In this document: positions 1 through 11,338 of the stretch, piece after piece
Numbering within the stretch: position 1 is the first letter of the stretch
How the letters are laid out: each line of letters opens with the position of its first letter
NCBI RefSeq assembly: GCF_011516765.1
Contig: NZ_JAAABN010000011.1
Coordinates: 62,001 to 126,000, forward strand
Source: Acetobacter sicerae
Lineage (GTDB): Bacteria; Pseudomonadota; Alphaproteobacteria; Acetobacterales; Acetobacteraceae
DNA length: 64,000 bases
Direction of reading: 5' to 3'
Position numbers and translations under genes: made by a program
The notes under the pieces: generated by a model
Database searches by the model: none
What the model was told of the DNA's origin: nothing
Seen by the model: only the letters and a program-made list of their open reading frames with translations

Positions 1-2
1 AA

Positions 3-248
3 GCTGGTCTCCTCTACCTCCAATGTACTGGCGCAGTCCATGCCTCCAGAGCCCCCTCATTTCCGTTCCCGATCCCCGGAGAAGCGTTTATCAGCCATTT
101 TCCGGGAAAATTCCGTAACGAACTCCCTTGTCGAGCGCCCCCTTATGCGTATAACCGTGAGGAACCGCTGACATTGGCTACAGACTTCCATTCCGAAGCT
201 GACGATGTCGGCAGCTATCCGGTCGCCTTGCGGCCCATACACGAGTGA
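3..248 (+). CDS. possible 3' end of an upstream gene (partial, unidentified)
   Basis: One forward frame is open from the window edge to a TGA at 246-248. That TGA overlaps the GTG start of the bactofilin gene by four bases (GTGA), the pattern of a coupled operon. The last residues read LATDFHSEADDVGSYPVALR followed by PIHE. I see no family motif. A second forward frame is also open, from base 1 to a stop at 169-171, so coding is not certain here. In related bacteria a peptidoglycan M23 peptidase is often the neighbour of a bactofilin gene, but nothing in this short stretch proves that identity. Confidence 0.3.
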   Translation, partial: AGLLYLQCTGAVHASRAPSFPFPIPGEAFISHFPGKFRNELPCRAPPYAYNREEPLTLATDFHSEADDVGSYPVALRPIHE

Positions 249-1000
249 CGGGGTTTTTCTTGCTATTCAAGAGACACAAACCTGACGCCTCCAAGACCCA
301 GTCAGCCGGGTCGGCCACGTCTGCGACCGGTAGCAATGCCGGCGTTCCCCGGTCGCCTGCTTCTGGTTCTTCCGAAAGCAAATCTGCAAAAGCAGATGCT
401 GGCGGACATGGAGCCATCTTTTCGCCCAAGCCGGCAGGCGAGTCAGACAGGTCGCTAACCAGCACTGCTGGTTCTTCCTCACCTTCGAAGGATTCAACAT
501 CTATGGGTCGTGCTCCCTTTCCTCCCACGTCCGGAACTCCGGGGTCATCCCCTGCCGGTGGTCCTACCCCGCCGAGCGCACCGCTCGCAGGCGGACAGGG
601 CATCGTCCCGGGCCAGCGCCCTTCGGCCGTGAACGCCCCGCGTGATGATCGTCGCACCCTCGTTGTCGGTCGCGGCATCAGCGTTCAGGGCTCCGTGCAG
701 GATGCAGAGCGCCTCGTGGTTGAAGGCACTGTCGAGTCCAGCATGATCAACGCCAAGGAGCTGTCCGTTGCTCCGGGCGGTCTGTTCCGTGGTGGCGTCG
801 AAGTGGAAGACGCAGAGATCGCCGGCACCGTTGACGGCACGCTGACTGTTCGCGGTCACCTGACCGTTGCAGCAACCGGCCGTCTGCTTGGCAAGGCGAC
901 CTGCAAGCGTCTGCGCGTTGAAGATGGTGGTCAGATCACAGGTCAGCTGGAAATGCTCTCCGACAAGGATGTAGCGACCAAGACCGACAAGCCTGCCTGA
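245..1000 (+). CDS. bactofilin (polymer-forming cytoskeletal protein)
   Basis: This is a 251-residue protein with a GTG start. The first ~135 residues are Ser/Pro/Gly-rich and low in complexity. They are followed by a compact bactofilin (DUF583) domain at about residues 137-240. The domain shows the typical repeating beta-helix pattern, with strand motifs such as VQGSVQDAERLVVEGTVES and VEDAEIAGTVDGTLTVRG. Bactofilins polymerise without nucleotide into filaments that organise cell-wall enzymes or cell shape. The start overlaps the stop of the open frame before it, which suggests translational coupling. The long disordered N-terminus is unusual in length, and an internal start cannot be excluded. 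The gene is followed by a strong terminator. Confidence 0.88.
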   Translation: MTGFFLLFKRHKPDASKTQSAGSATSATGSNAGVPRSPASGSSESKSAKADAGGHGAIFSPKPAGESDRSLTSTAGSSSPSKDSTSMGRAPFPPTSGTPGSSPAGGPTPPSAPLAGGQGIVPGQRPSAVNAPRDDRRTLVVGRGISVQGSVQDAERLVVEGTVESSMINAKELSVAPGGLFRGGVEVEDAEIAGTVDGTLTVRGHLTVAATGRLLGKATCKRLRVEDGGQITGQLEMLSDKDVATKTDKPA

Positions 1001-1050
1001 TCAGGGAGTCAGAAAAGCACAGTTTCAAACCTGTGCGTCTGATTACAAAA

Positions 1051-1075
1051 AACCCGCCATATGGCGGGTTTTTTT
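1051..1075. terminator. rho-independent terminator after the bactofilin gene
   Basis: A perfect 20-base palindrome at 1051-1070 (AACCCGCCAT/ATGGCGGGTT) is flanked by A residues on the left and a T run to 1075 on the right. It can therefore end transcription in both directions. It sits between the bactofilin gene and the convergent gcrA gene. Confidence 0.88.
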
Positions 1076-1171
1076 GTTGCCACTTTCTGATTAAGCCGCA
1101 GAATCTCTTCTCCTGGGGGATGGAAGCAACGAGACGGCCTCCATCCGATAGAAAAGCTCCTGATTTCCCAC

Positions 1172-1930
1172 TCAGCCCGCGTTTTCGCGACGATCACGCA
1201 ACTTGACGTAAGCCATGGCAGCATGTTCCGCGCAATAAGGCTTGCCCGGCAAAGGTGTCGCACCACAGAAGTGGAAACCCGGGGTTCCCGGATCACCCAG
1301 CGGCCAGCAGCAGGTTGCACTGCGACGACGAGGCTCCATCACGGCAGCCAGCCGCTGAGCGGCGGGACGCGAGGCCGGAGAAGCTTTTTTCGCGACCGGA
1401 GCGGGCTTTTCTACGACAGCCTCTTCCTGCGCCACTTTAGCCAGAGCTGGAACTGTCGCTTTCACGCGCTGTTCAGCGGGCTTTTCGTTCACGGCAACAG
1501 TTTCCAGCGGCTTTGCGGGAGCGCTTTCTGTCTTCATGCTGCTGACAACGACCGGCTTTTCAGCAGGCTTTTTAACCTGAGACGCTGGCGCCTCTCCGCT
1601 GGTTGCTGCATCAGCAGTGACCGCGGCTGGTGGCTGAGCAGCAACCGCGCTTACGGACGCAGCAGGCGCACTCTCGGCAGCACCTGTTTCCTTGGCAGTA
1701 CGACGTGGTGCCGACGCCTTGGCCTGTTCTCCGGTCTCTGCCGTTTTCTTGGCGGCTGTTTTTCCATCCTGTCGACGAATCGGAGACGGACGTGCGGGAA
1801 GTCCCAGACGGTGAGCCTTGCCCACCACCGCGTTCTTTGTAATTCCGAGTTGTCGCCCGATCTCAGCCGTTGACAGTCCTTCCTGCCATAAAGCCTTGAG
1901 ACGGGCGATTGTCTCGTCTGTCCATTCCAT
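1172..1930 (-). CDS. gcrA: GcrA cell cycle regulator
   Basis: GcrA is a sigma-70-binding transcription factor of Alphaproteobacteria that acts at promoters carrying CcrM-methylated GANTC sites. The protein starts MEWTDETIARLKALWQEGLS, the classical GcrA N-terminus with its helix-turn-helix (residues 1-45). It ends with the conserved C-terminal motif around SATCCWPLGDPG and CGATPLPGKPYCAEH. I chose the ATG at 1928-1930 because it begins this conserved motif and has a GGAGAGG ribosome site; a longer frame upstream has no support. At 252 residues it is longer than the ~170 usual for the family, owing to an Ala/Pro/Lys-rich linker of about 130 residues between the two conserved ends. Confidence 0.93.
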   Translation of the reverse strand: MEWTDETIARLKALWQEGLSTAEIGRQLGITKNAVVGKAHRLGLPARPSPIRRQDGKTAAKKTAETGEQAKASAPRRTAKETGAAESAPAASVSAVAAQPPAAVTADAATSGEAPASQVKKPAEKPVVVSSMKTESAPAKPLETVAVNEKPAEQRVKATVPALAKVAQEEAVVEKPAPVAKKASPASRPAAQRLAAVMEPRRRSATCCWPLGDPGTPGFHFCGATPLPGKPYCAEHAAMAYVKLRDRRENAG

Positions 1931-1979
1931 GACACGCCTCTCCCATTCTCGGACGGTCGCACCCGGTTCCGAGTTCTGA

Positions 1980-1998
1980 GCGAAAATATGATTTTCGC
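1980..1998. promoter_or_regulatory. near-perfect palindrome upstream of gcrA, possible operator
   Basis: Bases 1980-1998 form an inverted repeat with 8-base arms, GCGAAAAT and ATTTTCGC, around a 3-base centre. It lies about 50-70 bases upstream of the gcrA start, in the gap between gcrA and rnd. A GANTC site (GAGTC at 2058-2062) lies further upstream. The length and symmetry fit a dimeric repressor or activator site; the cognate protein is unknown. Confidence 0.4.
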
Positions 1999-2096
1999 CA
2001 CACACACTCAAGCAACAGTCATCGAAACTCCGCAGCGAACATCACAATGCCCTCGCAGAGTCTTGTGACATCGCCGCGTCAAAGTCTCTTACCCGT

Positions 2097-3323
2097 TCAG
2101 ACGTTCGCATCCGAACAGGATTGGCCCTGATTATCCGTCCGTATCAGACGAAGTCGCCCCGCACTGACACCGAGAGACAGATGCCCCTCGAACAGCGCAA
2201 GCGCCTCCTCACCAAAAACATCACGACGCCAGCCCGTCAGTAGCGGCCCGGTCGGGTCGGGGTCCAGAGCAAAAGCGTCAAGATCGTCGGAACTGGCCAC
2301 AAGCTTGGGGGCAACATCGTGCTTTTCACACTGATACGCCAGCAATACCTTTAACAATGCAACCAGCGCCGGAGAGGGACGCGGACCATCAGACCCCTTC
2401 CCGCTCCGCACGACCTTTGGCAATTGCGCATCCGGGAGCTGGACGGCATCGCGGATCACATCCAGCAATTCCTGCCCGGCCCGGCCTTCCGCAAATCCAC
2501 GACTCACGCCTCTCACACGGGCCAGGTCATCCGTATTGCCCGGCACCGTCGCGGCAATCTCCAGAAGACTCTCGTCCTTCAGCATACGTTGCCGTGGAAT
2601 ATTCGCATTCTGGGCTTCCCTCTCCCGCCACGCGGCAATCGCCCGCAGGATACCCAGCATCCTGCGGTTATTCGTCCGGGCGCGGAGCTTTTCCCACTGC
2701 TTTTCGGGGTCCACCCGTAATCTGTCCGGATCAGAGAGTGCAGCCTGTTCAGCGCTGACCCATGCCGATCTGCCTTCCCGCTCCAGTTGCTTGAGCAGGG
2801 ATTCATAGACCAGGCGCAGATAGGTCACATCCGCCGCAGCATAGGCCAGCTGGGCCGGCGATAGCGGACGGACCGACCAGTCCGTGAAACGATGGCTTTT
2901 GTCGATTGATGCGCCGGTGACTGCGCCGACAAGATTGTCGTATCCAACCTGATCGCCATATCCGGCCACCATCGCCGCCACCTGTGTATCGAACAGGGGC
3001 TGCGGAAGGCGATCAAACAGATGCAGAAAGATTTCCAGATCCTGACGGGCTGCGTGAAAAACCTTCACGACAGACTGATCATCGAACAGGACTGTCAGGG
3101 GCGTCAGATCAAGATCCGGCGCAACCGCATCGATCAGGACGACTTCCTTCTCCCCGGCGATCTGAAGCAGACACAGCTCGGGCCAGTAGGTCTTTTCCCG
3201 CATGAACTCGGTATCGACCGTAACGAAAGTCTCGTTTCTGAGTCTTTCGACTGTTTCTGCAAGGTCAGTCGTGCTGGTAATCAGACGGGGCGCCGGAAAG
3301 CTGTATCGGGGACTTTTAGCCAT
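2097..3323 (-). CDS. rnd: ribonuclease D
   Basis: RNase D is a 3'-5' exoribonuclease of the DEDD family that matures tRNA 3' ends. The exonuclease domain occupies the first ~200 residues. Exo I is seen as VTVDTEFMREKTYWPELCLL, and Exo III is near YAAADVTYLRLVYE. One HRDC domain follows at about 205-290, then a less conserved C-terminal region. The length (408 residues from the ATG at 3321-3323) is normal for the family. A GTG five codons upstream is possible, but the ATG has a GGAAC ribosome site at proper spacing. The gene is transcribed towards gcrA and divergently from queF. Confidence 0.9.
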   Translation of the reverse strand: MAKSPRYSFPAPRLITSTTDLAETVERLRNETFVTVDTEFMREKTYWPELCLLQIAGEKEVVLIDAVAPDLDLTPLTVLFDDQSVVKVFHAARQDLEIFLHLFDRLPQPLFDTQVAAMVAGYGDQVGYDNLVGAVTGASIDKSHRFTDWSVRPLSPAQLAYAAADVTYLRLVYESLLKQLEREGRSAWVSAEQAALSDPDRLRVDPEKQWEKLRARTNNRRMLGILRAIAAWREREAQNANIPRQRMLKDESLLEIAATVPGNTDDLARVRGVSRGFAEGRAGQELLDVIRDAVQLPDAQLPKVVRSGKGSDGPRPSPALVALLKVLLAYQCEKHDVAPKLVASSDDLDAFALDPDPTGPLLTGWRRDVFGEEALALFEGHLSLGVSAGRLRLIRTDNQGQSCSDANV

Positions 3324-3425
3324 GAGCGTTCCATACACAGAGCCGCTGAAAAGCGAAAGTGTGCTTCCTTGACGTCAGCACCACGCCAGTGACACATCGC
3401 GTGAAAGATTGAATGGAGACAGACC

Positions 3426-3896
3426 ATGACCGCGCAGAATGACGACCGGGAAACCCTTACCCAGCTCGGTCGATCCACACCGATGCCACAATCGCCCGAA
3501 GAGGCGGAACTGGAACGCGTCCCGGCCCCTCACAAAGGGAAACAGTATGTTGTGCGCTTCACTGCGCCCGAATTCACATCGCTCTGCCCCGTCACAGCCC
3601 AGCCGGATTTTGCGCATCTGGTGATCGACTACATTCCTCGGGACTGGATTGTCGAAAGCAAGTCTCTGAAGCTGTATCTCACCAGCTTCCGAAATCACGG
3701 CGCGTTTCATGAAGACTGCTCGGTGACGATCGCAGAAACGCTCGTCAAACTACTTGATCCGGTCTGGCTGCGGATTGGCGCTTACTGGTATCCCAGAGGC
3801 GGGATGCCTATTGATGTCTTCTGGCAGACGGGCCTGCCGCCGGAAGGCGTCTGGATCCCCGCTCAGGATGTTCCAGGTTATCGAGGACGCGGCTGA
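3426..3896 (+). CDS. queF: NADPH-dependent 7-cyano-7-deazaguanine reductase (QueF)
   Basis: QueF reduces preQ0 to preQ1 in queuosine tRNA modification. The 156 residues match the short, single-domain (type I) QueF form. The catalytic Cys54 lies in SLCPVT, Asp61 in QPDFA, and the family motif ESKSLKLY at 77-84 binds NADPH; the HGAFHED segment follows at 91-97. A GGAGA ribosome site precedes the ATG. The gene stands alone, divergent from rnd. A terminator that it shares with the convergent ATP synthase operon lies about 170 bases downstream. The rest of the queuosine pathway is not in this window. Confidence 0.93.
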   Translation: MTAQNDDRETLTQLGRSTPMPQSPEEAELERVPAPHKGKQYVVRFTAPEFTSLCPVTAQPDFAHLVIDYIPRDWIVESKSLKLYLTSFRNHGAFHEDCSVTIAETLVKLLDPVWLRIGAYWYPRGGMPIDVFWQTGLPPEGVWIPAQDVPGYRGRG

Positions 3897-4068
3897 CTGT
3901 CTCTTCACCTGCATCTGCACGAGGGACAACTTTACGGGGGTGTCGTCTCACCCCGTAAGAGCCGGAGTTCCATTGCCCATCAGATCGGGATCAAAGGAGC
4001 AGCGTTCCTTTGTGAGGTTCAGGGGCAAAGCTCTGAGCCCGACTTTGCAAGATATACAAACGTCATAC

Positions 4069-4106
4069 AAAAAGCCCCGGCTCAGAAAACTGAACCGGGG
4101 CTTTTT
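4069..4106. terminator. bidirectional terminator between queF and atpC
   Basis: A 12-base stem, AAAAAGCCCCGG (4069-4080) with CCGGGGCTTTTT (4095-4106), encloses a loop that itself contains a TCAG/CTGA pairing. A-runs and T-runs on opposite sides let it serve both queF and the convergent atp operon. Confidence 0.9.
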
Positions 4107-4132
4107 GCTGTAACAATCATGACCGAAGAGCT

Positions 4133-4540
4133 TTAGCCGCCAGCTCCGGCGTCAATCTCGGCCCGTACGGACTGAATCTTCGACATCAGTCCTTCAAGAC
4201 GGGAAACGTCTGACTTGTCGGCTGACTCCCATGCTTCCGTCAGGGCTTCAAGCCTTGCCGTAGCGGCGTCGATGGAAATTTCCGTAACCGGTACGGCTTC
4301 GTCCGCAAGGATCGTGCACCGTGTCTGCGTCATATCCGCAAAGCCACCACCAACAAAGTAATGGTCAGTAGGGGTCTCGCCTTCATAAAGGGTAACGGTG
4401 CCGCCACGCAGAAGCAGCATCATGGGAGCATGCTCGGGCATGGCGGCGATATCGCCTTCCTCACCCGGCATGACGACCATGTCCACGTCGCGGGACACCA
4501 GAACCTTCTCCGGGCTGATGATCTCGACCTTGATCGGCAT
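4133..4540 (-). CDS. atpC: ATP synthase F1 subunit epsilon
   Basis: The epsilon subunit is part of the central stalk of F1 and can inhibit ATP hydrolysis. The 135-residue protein opens with MPIKVEIISPEKVLVSRDVD, the usual N-terminal beta-sandwich start, including the VVMPGEEGDIAAMPEHAPMM segment. A short two-helix C-terminal part follows. It is the last gene of the minus-strand cluster atpHAGDC, 28 bases after atpD, and is followed by the shared terminator. Confidence 0.94.
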   Translation of the reverse strand: MPIKVEIISPEKVLVSRDVDMVVMPGEEGDIAAMPEHAPMMLLLRGGTVTLYEGETPTDHYFVGGGFADMTQTRCTILADEAVPVTEISIDAATARLEALTEAWESADKSDVSRLEGLMSKIQSVRAEIDAGAGG

Positions 4541-4568
4541 TCTGTTGGTCCCTTCCGACGTCGGCGAC

Positions 4569-6107
<1,539 letters not shown>

Positions 6108-6989
6108 TCAGACCGCCTGCGCACCCGAGATGATCTCGATAAGGTCGTTGGTGATGTTGGCCTGACGTGTCCGGTTGTAGGTCTGCGTCAGACGGTCGAT
6201 CGCCTTGCCTGCGTTTCGGGTGGCGTTGTCCATGGCGGTCATACGCGCACCCTGTTCGCCGGCCGCCGACTCAAGCAGGGCAGCATACATCTGTACCTGC
6301 AGATTGCGCGGCAGCAGACGTTCCAGCAGCACCTGCTCGTCCGGCTCGAACTCATACTGAGCTGCGTTCGGATCAGGCTTTGCTTCGGCTTCTTCCAGTC
6401 CCAGCGGGATGAGCTGCAGGGGCGTAGGCACCTGCGACATCACGTTCCTGAACTGGTTATAGATGACGGTGCAGACATCAAACTGTCCGGCTTCCAGAAG
6501 CGCCGTAACCTTCGCACCGAGATCACTCGCCGCAGAGAACGGAATTTCCTTGCCACCCACACCGATCACATGATCGACGATCAGATCGGCATACTCACGG
6601 GACAGATAGTCATATCCCTTGCGGCCGATCGGAAGCAGCTTGACGACCTTGCCTTCAGACTGGAGGCGACGGATCGTCAGACGGGTCGTGCGGTTGATGT
6701 TCGAGTTGAACCCACCGGCAAGACCACGGTCACTGGTGATCGGGATCAGGAGATGAACACGGTCATTACCCGTGCCGGCAAGAAGCTGCGGAAGACCATC
6801 CTGACCAGTCATGGATCCGGCAAGTTCGCCAAGCATACGACGCATGGCAGCCGCATAAGGGCGGGCCGCCTCAGCGTGCAACTGGGCGCGGCGGAGTTTC
6901 GCCGCCGCGACCATTTTCATCGCGCTCGTGATCTTCTTCGTCGATTTGACGCTTCCGATCCGTGCGCGGAGTTCCTTCAGGGAGGCCAT
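6108..6989 (-). CDS. atpG: ATP synthase F1 subunit gamma
   Basis: The gamma subunit is the rotating shaft of F1. The protein has 293 residues. It starts [20 protein letters not shown], the standard N-terminal helix, and ends with the conserved C-terminal helix, including [19 protein letters not shown] and [20 protein letters not shown]. It lies between atpA and atpD with short gaps, consistent with one transcript. Confidence 0.96.
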   Translation of the reverse strand: MASLKELRARIGSVKSTKKITSAMKMVAAAKLRRAQLHAEAARPYAAAMRRMLGELAGSMTGQDGLPQLLAGTGNDRVHLLIPITSDRGLAGGFNSNINRTTRLTIRRLQSEGKVVKLLPIGRKGYDYLSREYADLIVDHVIGVGGKEIPFSAASDLGAKVTALLEAGQFDVCTVIYNQFRNVMSQVPTPLQLIPLGLEEAEAKPDPNAAQYEFEPDEQVLLERLLPRNLQVQMYAALLESAAGEQGARMTAMDNATRNAGKAIDRLTQTYNRTRQANITNDLIEIISGAQAV

Positions 6990-7005
6990 GAACGGTTACT
7001 CGCGA

Positions 7006-8541
7006 TCAGGCTGTGAAACGACGATTGAAGTCCGTAAGGAACTCGCCGATCTTCGTTTCAAGATCCTTGGTGATCTGACGCTCGGTGCGCAGAGCCTGAA
7101 CAATGTCCTTGGCTGGGCTGCGCAGTTCGGCCAGAAGCTTCGTCTCCCAGGGCACGACCTTGTCGACAGCAATGCCGTCGATATAGCCACGCGTTCCTGC
7201 GAACAGCACCACAACCTGCTCTTCAACAGACAGCGGGGAAGACTCAGGCTGCTTCAGGAGCTCCACCAGACGGGCGCCGCGGGCAAGCTGCTTCTGCGTC
7301 GCCGGATCAAGGTCGGATGCGAACTGGGAGAACGCAGCCATTTCACGATACTGGGCAAGCTCAAGCTTGATCTTGCCGGCGACCTGCTTCATCGACTTGA
7401 TCTGCGCGGCAGAACCAACACGGGAAACCGAACCACCAACGTTCACGGCCGGACGGATACCACGATAGAACAGATCGGTCTCAAGGAAGATCTGACCATC
7501 GGTGATGGAAATCACGTTTGTCGGAATGTAGGCGGCGACGTCACCAGCCTGCGTTTCGATGACAGGCAGAGCTGTCAGGGAACCGGCGCCATTCGCGTCG
7601 GACATCTTCGCAGCGCGCTCCAGCAGACGGGAGTGCAGATAGAAGACGTCACCCGGATAGGCTTCACGAGCCGGCGGACGACGCAGCAGCAGCGACATCT
7701 GACGGTAAGCAACAGCCTGCTTTGACAGATCGTCGTAGCAGATCAGGGCATGCATACCGTTGTCACGGAAATACTCACCCATGGCGCAGGCGGAGTAAGG
7801 CGCCAGATACTGCATCGGAGCCGGATCGGACGCCGTTGCCGCCACCACGATGGAATAAGGCATCGCACCGCGCTCTTCGAGCGTACGGACGAGTTGGGCA
7901 ACCGTGGAGCGCTTCTGACCGATCGCGACGTAGATGCAATACAGCGACTTCTTGTTATCGCCGAGCGCATTCACCTCTTTCTGCGCCAGAATGGTGTCGA
8001 GCAGGATCGCGGTCTTACCGGTCTGACGGTCACCAATCACGAGTTCACGCTGGCCACGTCCAATCGGCACGAGCGCGTCAATGGCCTTGATGCCGGTCTG
8101 CATCGGCTCGCTGACCGACTGACGCGGCATGATACCCGGAGCCTTGACTTCCGCAGGCTTCATCGTGACGTCTGTGAGCGGGCCCTTGCCGTCGATCGGG
8201 TTGCCGAGACCATCGACAACGCGCCCGAGCAGGCCCTTGCCGACCGGAACCTCGACAACCGCACCGGAACGGTTGACGGTATCGCCTTCACGGATCTCCG
8301 TGTCGGAACCGAAGATAACGACACCAACGTTGTCGTTCTCAAGGTTGAGGGCCATGCCCTTCTGACCGGCCGTCGGGAAGTCGACGAGTTCACCGGCCAT
8401 GACGTTCTGAAGGCCGTAAACGCGGGCGATACCATCGCCAACGGTCAGAACCGTTCCTGTTTCGGCGATTTCTGACGCCGTGTCGAATGAAGCGATCTGC
8501 TGCTTCAGGATATCCGAAATCTCAGCGGGACGGATTTCCAT
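7006..8541 (-). CDS. atpA: ATP synthase F1 subunit alpha
   Basis: This is the non-catalytic nucleotide-binding subunit of F1. It has 511 residues, with Walker A GDRQTGKT at about 170-177 and the alpha signature near [19 protein letters not shown] chose the ATG at 8539-8541, whose first base is also the last base of the atpH stop (TGATG), giving tight translational coupling. A GTG one codon upstream is the only alternative. Confidence 0.96.
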   Translation of the reverse strand: MEIRPAEISDILKQQIASFDTASEIAETGTVLTVGDGIARVYGLQNVMAGELVDFPTAGQKGMALNLENDNVGVVIFGSDTEIREGDTVNRSGAVVEVPVGKGLLGRVVDGLGNPIDGKGPLTDVTMKPAEVKAPGIMPRQSVSEPMQTGIKAIDALVPIGRGQRELVIGDRQTGKTAILLDTILAQKEVNALGDNKKSLYCIYVAIGQKRSTVAQLVRTLEERGAMPYSIVVAATASDPAPMQYLAPYSACAMGEYFRDNGMHALICYDDLSKQAVAYRQMSLLLRRPPAREAYPGDVFYLHSRLLERAAKMSDANGAGSLTALPVIETQAGDVAAYIPTNVISITDGQIFLETDLFYRGIRPAVNVGGSVSRVGSAAQIKSMKQVAGKIKLELAQYREMAAFSQFASDLDPATQKQLARGARLVELLKQPESSPLSVEEQVVVLFAGTRGYIDGIAVDKVVPWETKLLAELRSPAKDIVQALRTERQITKDLETKIGEFLTDFNRRFTA

Positions 8542-9131
8542 CACGCGGCTCCCTTCATGGCATAATGCAGGCGTACAAGGCGGGATTGCAGGCTGGTGTC
8601 AACAAGGCGCGGACCGACGCGCACCACAAGACCACCAAGGATCTCGGGATCAACGTGCTCCTGAAGCACGACACGCGAATAACCGGCTTCGGCGAGCTTG
8701 CCCTGCAACTGGGCACGCTGCGCTGTCGTCAGGGGCTGCGCGCTGACGATCTCAGCGGAAACCTCACCCCGACGGGCGGCAGCCACGGCGGCGAACGCCG
8801 CCAGAATCTGACGAAGACGGGAAAGTCGGCGATTGTCAGCGATCACGCCCACGAAATTAATGATCAGATCGCTAAAGCCCTGCTGCCTGATGACAGCAAG
8901 AACTGCCTTGCGGGCGTCTCTGATATCAAGACGCGTGTCCTGCAGGACGGCCGCGAACTGAGGGCTTTCATCGATCAGTCTGGCGAGAGCGTCAGCCTGG
9001 GGCAGGACCTCGTCGAGCTTCCACCTGTCGGCGGCAAGCTCATAAAGCGCGGTCGCATACCGCCCGGCGAGGCCACCTGTCCCCACCGGGGACTGAGCAG
9101 CGGATCGGGTACTTGTTACGGCAGTGGCCAC
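8541..9131 (-). CDS. atpH: ATP synthase F1 subunit delta
   Basis: The delta subunit belongs to the peripheral stalk that joins F1 to F0. It has 196 residues with the OSCP/delta fold. The N-terminal part contains [14 protein letters not shown], and the C-terminal part contains [20 protein letters not shown]. It is the first gene of the F1 operon. No F0 genes (atpB, E, F) are nearby; F1 and F0 operons are usually separate in Alphaproteobacteria. The ~210 bases upstream (9132-9343) must hold the operon promoter, but I could not assign clear -35/-10 boxes. Confidence 0.94.
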   Translation of the reverse strand: MATAVTSTRSAAQSPVGTGGLAGRYATALYELAADRWKLDEVLPQADALARLIDESPQFAAVLQDTRLDIRDARKAVLAVIRQQGFSDLIINFVGVIADNRRLSRLRQILAAFAAVAAARRGEVSAEIVSAQPLTTAQRAQLQGKLAEAGYSRVVLQEHVDPEILGGLVVRVGPRLVDTSLQSRLVRLHYAMKGAA

Positions 9132-9343
9132 TGTCGGCTGTTTCCTTCTGCGTTCCCCAGGGGCATCGGAATGCGCGGTCCCGGTCCGGTTTCACACCCG
9201 ACCCGTAAAGCACACCCGGTCGCATTTGTTATTGTCGCGGCCTCTAGCATGGTGACTATCGGCGCGCAACAGACCAGATGAAGAGAAGTCAATCTTCCCC
9301 TAATATTTCAACCCGGCAACAATCCGGACTTCCACGCCATCGC

Positions 9344-10783
9344 TCAGGAAAAATCCTGCGCAACACGCTCCGCGCTTTCCCGCGCATAGCCGCTTGTCGC
9401 AAGCGCTCCGACCAGCACCACACCGCAGCCAAGCGCCACTCCGATCCAGCAGACGAAATAGCTAAGATGCAGAAATGAAGCAGCAAATTCAGCCCTGTCT
9501 GCTGTCATGATCCCCGCGCCACGGACACTCCCCGCTATCGCCACGCCAAGGGCCGCCCCAATCTGTCGACTCGTGGACGCAACCGCCGCCGCCAGACCGG
9601 CCTGCCGCCTCGGCATTCCAGAGACTGCCGCGTTGGTGATCGGCGCATTACAGAGGCCGAATCCTGCGCCCGTCAGCGCATAGGCCGTCGCCAGCCAGAG
9701 CGGTGACGTGTCCGCAGCCAGCCCGGCAAGCATCCACGCTCCACCAGCCAGCCCGCAGCCGGACAGCATCAGCGGCACACGAGCGCCCCGCGCCGCCACC
9801 AGCCTCCCGGAAAGCGGGGCTGCGATCACCACAGCCACAGCGAAGGGCATCAGTTTCCAGCCCGCCGCACCGGGAGCGAATCCTCTCACGTCCTGAAGGT
9901 AGATGGTGCTCAGGAATAGCAGCGACGAAAAAACAGCGAAGCAGAGCACGGCCAGCACAGTGGCCGACGCAAAAGGAACAGAGCGGAAAAACCCAAGATT
10001 CAGCATGGGGTGCGCACTGCGCTTCTCGACAATGAGAAACGCCGCCAGCGACAGCACAGACAAAGCCAGCAGCCCGAGAATCGGAGCACTATGCCAGCCG
10101 AAATCCGGCCCTTCGATCAGAGCGCCCACTAGGGTCATGCTCGTCAGCGCGGCCAGCACCTGCCCAACCGGATCGAATCGCGCCGGAATCGGGGAGCGCG
10201 ATTCCGGGACGAAACGGATCGTCATGGCCAGAGCGACCAGCCCGACAGGCACATTGATCCAGAACACCGCGCGCCAGTTCAGCGCATCGGCGATAAATCC
10301 GCCGACAGCAGGCCCCAGCGCCAGCGCGATGCCAGACATCATGCCCCACATGCCGATCGCCCGCGCACGATCGCCCGGGTCCAGAAATGTATTCGCAATG
10401 ATGGAGAGAGCCACCGGATTCAGCATGGCGCCCCCTACCCCCTGCAGAATCCGCGCCACGATCATCTGCGTCGGCGTGAGAGCCAGCCCACAGAGCGCGG
10501 AAGCCCCACAGAAAATCACGATTCCCGTCAGAAAGACCCGCCTCCGTCCGAACCGGTCCGCCAGAGTGCCTGCCGCCATGAGCAGAGCCGCGACTGTCAG
10601 CGTGTAGGCGTCCACAATCCATTGCAGACCGGAGAGGCTGGCCCCGAAAGCCTGCCTGATGGAGGGCAGAACCACATTGACGATGGTCACGTCCATCATG
10701 ACCAGCAGCAGACTGAGACAACAGGACGCCAGCACAAGCCATTGGTGTCTTTTGGAATCCGGCTGGGCGGTTTGTAAGAGCAT
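9344..10783 (-). CDS. MFS multidrug exporter, DHA2 (EmrB/QacA) type
   Basis: This is an inner-membrane proton antiporter, probably exporting drugs or other toxic small molecules. The ~479 residues form about 14 hydrophobic helices, the DHA2 layout. Motif A is visible as GTLADRFGRRRVFLTG after the second helix, and motif C-like glycines in MSGIALALGPAVGGFIADAL. I chose the ATG at 10781-10783 because AGGAAAAG precedes it at good spacing. A start ten codons upstream lacks a ribosome site. No membrane-fusion partner or local regulator is adjacent, so it probably works alone. The substrate cannot be read from the sequence. Confidence 0.88.
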   Translation of the reverse strand: MLLQTAQPDSKRHQWLVLASCCLSLLLVMMDVTIVNVVLPSIRQAFGASLSGLQWIVDAYTLTVAALLMAAGTLADRFGRRRVFLTGIVIFCGASALCGLALTPTQMIVARILQGVGGAMLNPVALSIIANTFLDPGDRARAIGMWGMMSGIALALGPAVGGFIADALNWRAVFWINVPVGLVALAMTIRFVPESRSPIPARFDPVGQVLAALTSMTLVGALIEGPDFGWHSAPILGLLALSVLSLAAFLIVEKRSAHPMLNLGFFRSVPFASATVLAVLCFAVFSSLLFLSTIYLQDVRGFAPGAAGWKLMPFAVAVVIAAPLSGRLVAARGARVPLMLSGCGLAGGAWMLAGLAADTSPLWLATAYALTGAGFGLCNAPITNAAVSGMPRRQAGLAAAVASTSRQIGAALGVAIAGSVRGAGIMTADRAEFAASFLHLSYFVCWIGVALGCGVVLVGALATSGYARESAERVAQDFS

Positions 10784-10890
10784 CGTTTCTTTTCCTGACA
10801 GCGCAGCAGACATGACAAAGCGCAGGCAAATGGGAATAGCCCAGCCTGACCGACTTAGTCACATCGCGTATATCGCTTATACAGGAAATC

Positions 10891-10964
10891 TGGAGCGGGC
10901 GAAGGGAATCGAACCCTCCTAAGAAGCTTGGAAGGCTACTGCATTACCACTATGCTACGCCCGC
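10891..10964 (-). tRNA. tRNA-Gly (anticodon TCC)
   Basis: On the minus strand a 74-base cloverleaf begins GCGGGCGTAGCATAGTGGTA. It has the anticodon loop CTTCCAA (anticodon TCC), a T-arm with GGTTCGATTCC, an acceptor stem pairing GCGGGCG with CGCCCGC, and an encoded CCA end (TGGA at 10891-10894 on the plus strand). Confidence 0.95.
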
Positions 10965-11261
10965 ATCCGAGGCGCTTATATAACTTCCCTTTCGGACGAC
11001 GCAAGCCTCTATCCATGCCGTTATGCGCCGGAATGGACGCGCTGCTTTTTTCACAGAAAATAATTCTCGCAAAAATCCGGCTTTTCGTGGGGTTTTTCAG
11101 CGCTTCCCCGATCAGGAAGATCATTTTTCCGAAGCAATTCTCTCTCCCTCCTCTTGACTTTAAACGCGCAACATATTCTTTTCCGCCACCTGTGCCCGAC
11201 CTGAGTGGAAACAGCGGAAAAGACTTCGGTCTGCTTCGGGGGTCACTCGGGATGGTACCGC

Positions 11262-11338
11262 AGGGGTGTAGCTCAATTGGCTAGAGCGCCGGTCTCCAAA
11301 ACCGGAGGTTGCGGGTTCGAGACCCTCCGCCCCTGCCA
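11262..11338 (+). tRNA. tRNA-Trp (anticodon CCA)
   Basis: A 77-base cloverleaf starts AGGGGTGTAGCTCAATTGGC and has the anticodon loop CTCCAAA (anticodon CCA), the T-arm GGGTTCGAGACCC, an acceptor stem of seven pairs and an encoded CCA. It lies just before secE and nusG, a common bacterial arrangement, and is probably cotranscribed with them. The 297 bases before it (10965-11261) contain no convincing gene. They include a TTGACT hexamer at 11154-11159 that could belong to the promoter, but I cannot place a -10 box with confidence. Confidence 0.96.

Noticed and set aside
1223..1873. 216-codon forward frame
   Set aside because: It is antisense to the low-complexity linker of gcrA and has no motif.
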